Part shown: piece by piece, positions 5,917 through 6,579 of the stretch
Position numbering within the stretch: position 1 is the stretch's first letter
Layout: the number at the start of each line of letters is the position of its first letter
DNA from: CAZQLE01 sp964593905
GTDB taxonomy: Bacteria > Chloroflexota > Anaerolineae > Anaerolineales > Anaerolineaceae
DNA length: 6,579 bases
Direction of reading: 5' to 3'
Assembly (NCBI GenBank): GCA_964593905.1
Contig: CAZQLE010000205.1
Span: 1-6,579 of the forward strand
The notes under the pieces: generated by a model
Told to the model about the DNA's origin: nothing
The model's input: only the letters and a program-made list of their open reading frames with translations
The model's database searches: none
Position numbers and translations under genes: made by a program

Positions 5917-6579
5917 TTACTTCATCATCGCAGTTGGCTTCATATTGAATTTGATCACTTTCTGTAGGACAGTAAATGTTCCTTTTTCAAGTGAGCCAAC
6001 GGCAAACATCAAATAGGTCTTATAGGTACGGAAGGTCAATTTTGCCGGACCAAACACCGGCTCGCCCGATGAAATGGTACCCGCAGCATAAATTCCGCCA
6101 AGATAGTAGCCCGAAAGCGGAGCAGGATCAACCATCGCATATTGACCATTGGAAACATTCAACAGCTCAAAGTGCAGAGGATTTTTCTTGGATTGACGGT
6201 CAAGGGTAATATCAACTGTGGGCGCATTTGCCAGGTGGAAGGCATAGACGCGAGGGAACATCTGTTTGGAGAGATCAACCGGGAAAAGACCAGCTGTCGG
6301 AGATCCTCCCTCAGTAAGGTAGGCAGCAATCACATAAGCCTGTCCACCCATCAATTCCACTTTAGCCGAAATTACAGCCTCTGCGGCACAGGGGTTCATT
6401 TTATCGGCCAGACCAATATTGATCTCATAAACGCCGGCAGGGAGGGCAAGCGGCCCGACCACATCGCCAAACTTGAAACCCTTAAGCACGCACGCGCCGT
6501 TTACTGAAACATCAACCGGCAGCTTTGGGTCTAACTCTGAAGAAACATCCAACCCAGGAATTCCATGCACCACATAGAC
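5917..6579 (-). CDS. DUF4397 domain-containing protein, probably secreted (N-terminus off the right edge)
   Basis: A 220-residue C-terminal part of a beta-rich protein is visible. The first in-window residues, VYVVHGIPGLDV, are the opening strand of a DUF4397 repeat and the frame is open through the edge. The GTG at 6573 is therefore an internal Val codon, and the true start with the expected signal peptide lies to the right. Repeat one spans about residues 1-110: PVDVSVNGACVLKGFKFGD, then LALPAGVYEI at about 44-53, and Cys30 and Cys64 that could form a disulfide. Repeat two spans about 111-212: PRVYAFHLANAPTVDITL, then a PLSGYY...PVFGPAKLTF segment and YLMFAVGSLEKGTFTVLQ. This architecture is familiar from extracellular proteins of Anaerolineae; the biological role is unknown. 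A short basic tail ends the protein. The gene converges on the SDR gene, with two hairpins between the stop codons. Confidence 0.85.
   Translation of the reverse strand, partial: VYVVHGIPGLDVSSELDPKLPVDVSVNGACVLKGFKFGDVVGPLALPAGVYEINIGLADKMNPCAAEAVISAKVELMGGQAYVIAAYLTEGGSPTAGLFPVDLSKQMFPRVYAFHLANAPTVDITLDRQSKKNPLHFELLNVSNGQYAMVDPAPLSGYYLGGIYAAGTISSGEPVFGPAKLTFRTYKTYLMFAVGSLEKGTFTVLQKVIKFNMKPTAMMK

Noticed and set aside
6571..6573. GTG as the start codon of the DUF4397 gene
   Set aside because: The frame continues to the window edge as Val-Tyr before it, and these residues belong to the first strand of the DUF4397 repeat, so the gene is truncated by the window.

Overview
This window looks like an ordinary chromosomal segment from a bacterium of moderate GC content, most likely a member of the Chloroflexota (Anaerolineae-like). 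That placement is inferred from protein style: a two-repeat secreted DUF4397 protein, a DUF503 protein starting in the phylum's usual manner, and a MoaD-MoaE fusion. No marker gene settles it, and nothing mobile, phage-like, CRISPR-like or rRNA/tRNA-like was seen.

Layout. Positions 1-4550 (minus strand) hold a head-to-tail run read as moaC -> moaD-moaE fusion -> rnc -> smc, with smc leaving the left edge. Three bases separate moaC from moaDE, about 100 separate moaDE from the preferred rnc start, and 49 separate rnc from smc. The first two genes belong to molybdenum cofactor synthesis: MoaC makes cyclic pyranopterin monophosphate, and MoaD plus MoaE form molybdopterin synthase, here as one chain. 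The last two belong to the housekeeping rnc-smc neighbourhood known from many bacteria (RNase III and the SMC condensin ATPase). Positions 4551-4752 are a divergent spacer. It carries a good promoter candidate for moaC, placed so that the transcript would begin at or next to the ATG.

Positions 4753-5843 (plus strand) hold a two-gene unit: a DUF503 (YlxP-like) protein and an atypical short-chain dehydrogenase that has lost the catalytic Tyr and Lys. The second gene's Shine-Dalgarno sequence overlaps the first gene's stop. A strong 16-bp hairpin terminator follows, then a second perfect hairpin. From the right edge, a minus-strand gene for a secreted two-repeat DUF4397 protein converges on these hairpins; its N-terminus lies outside the window.

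No undescribed multi-gene system is evident. The points most worth a second look are the MoaD-MoaE fusion with a buried Gly-Gly, the SDR with a dismantled active site, a hairpin covering the Shine-Dalgarno sequence of the preferred rnc start, the apparently leaderless moaC, and the paired hairpins with a compensatory base-pair change between the converging genes.
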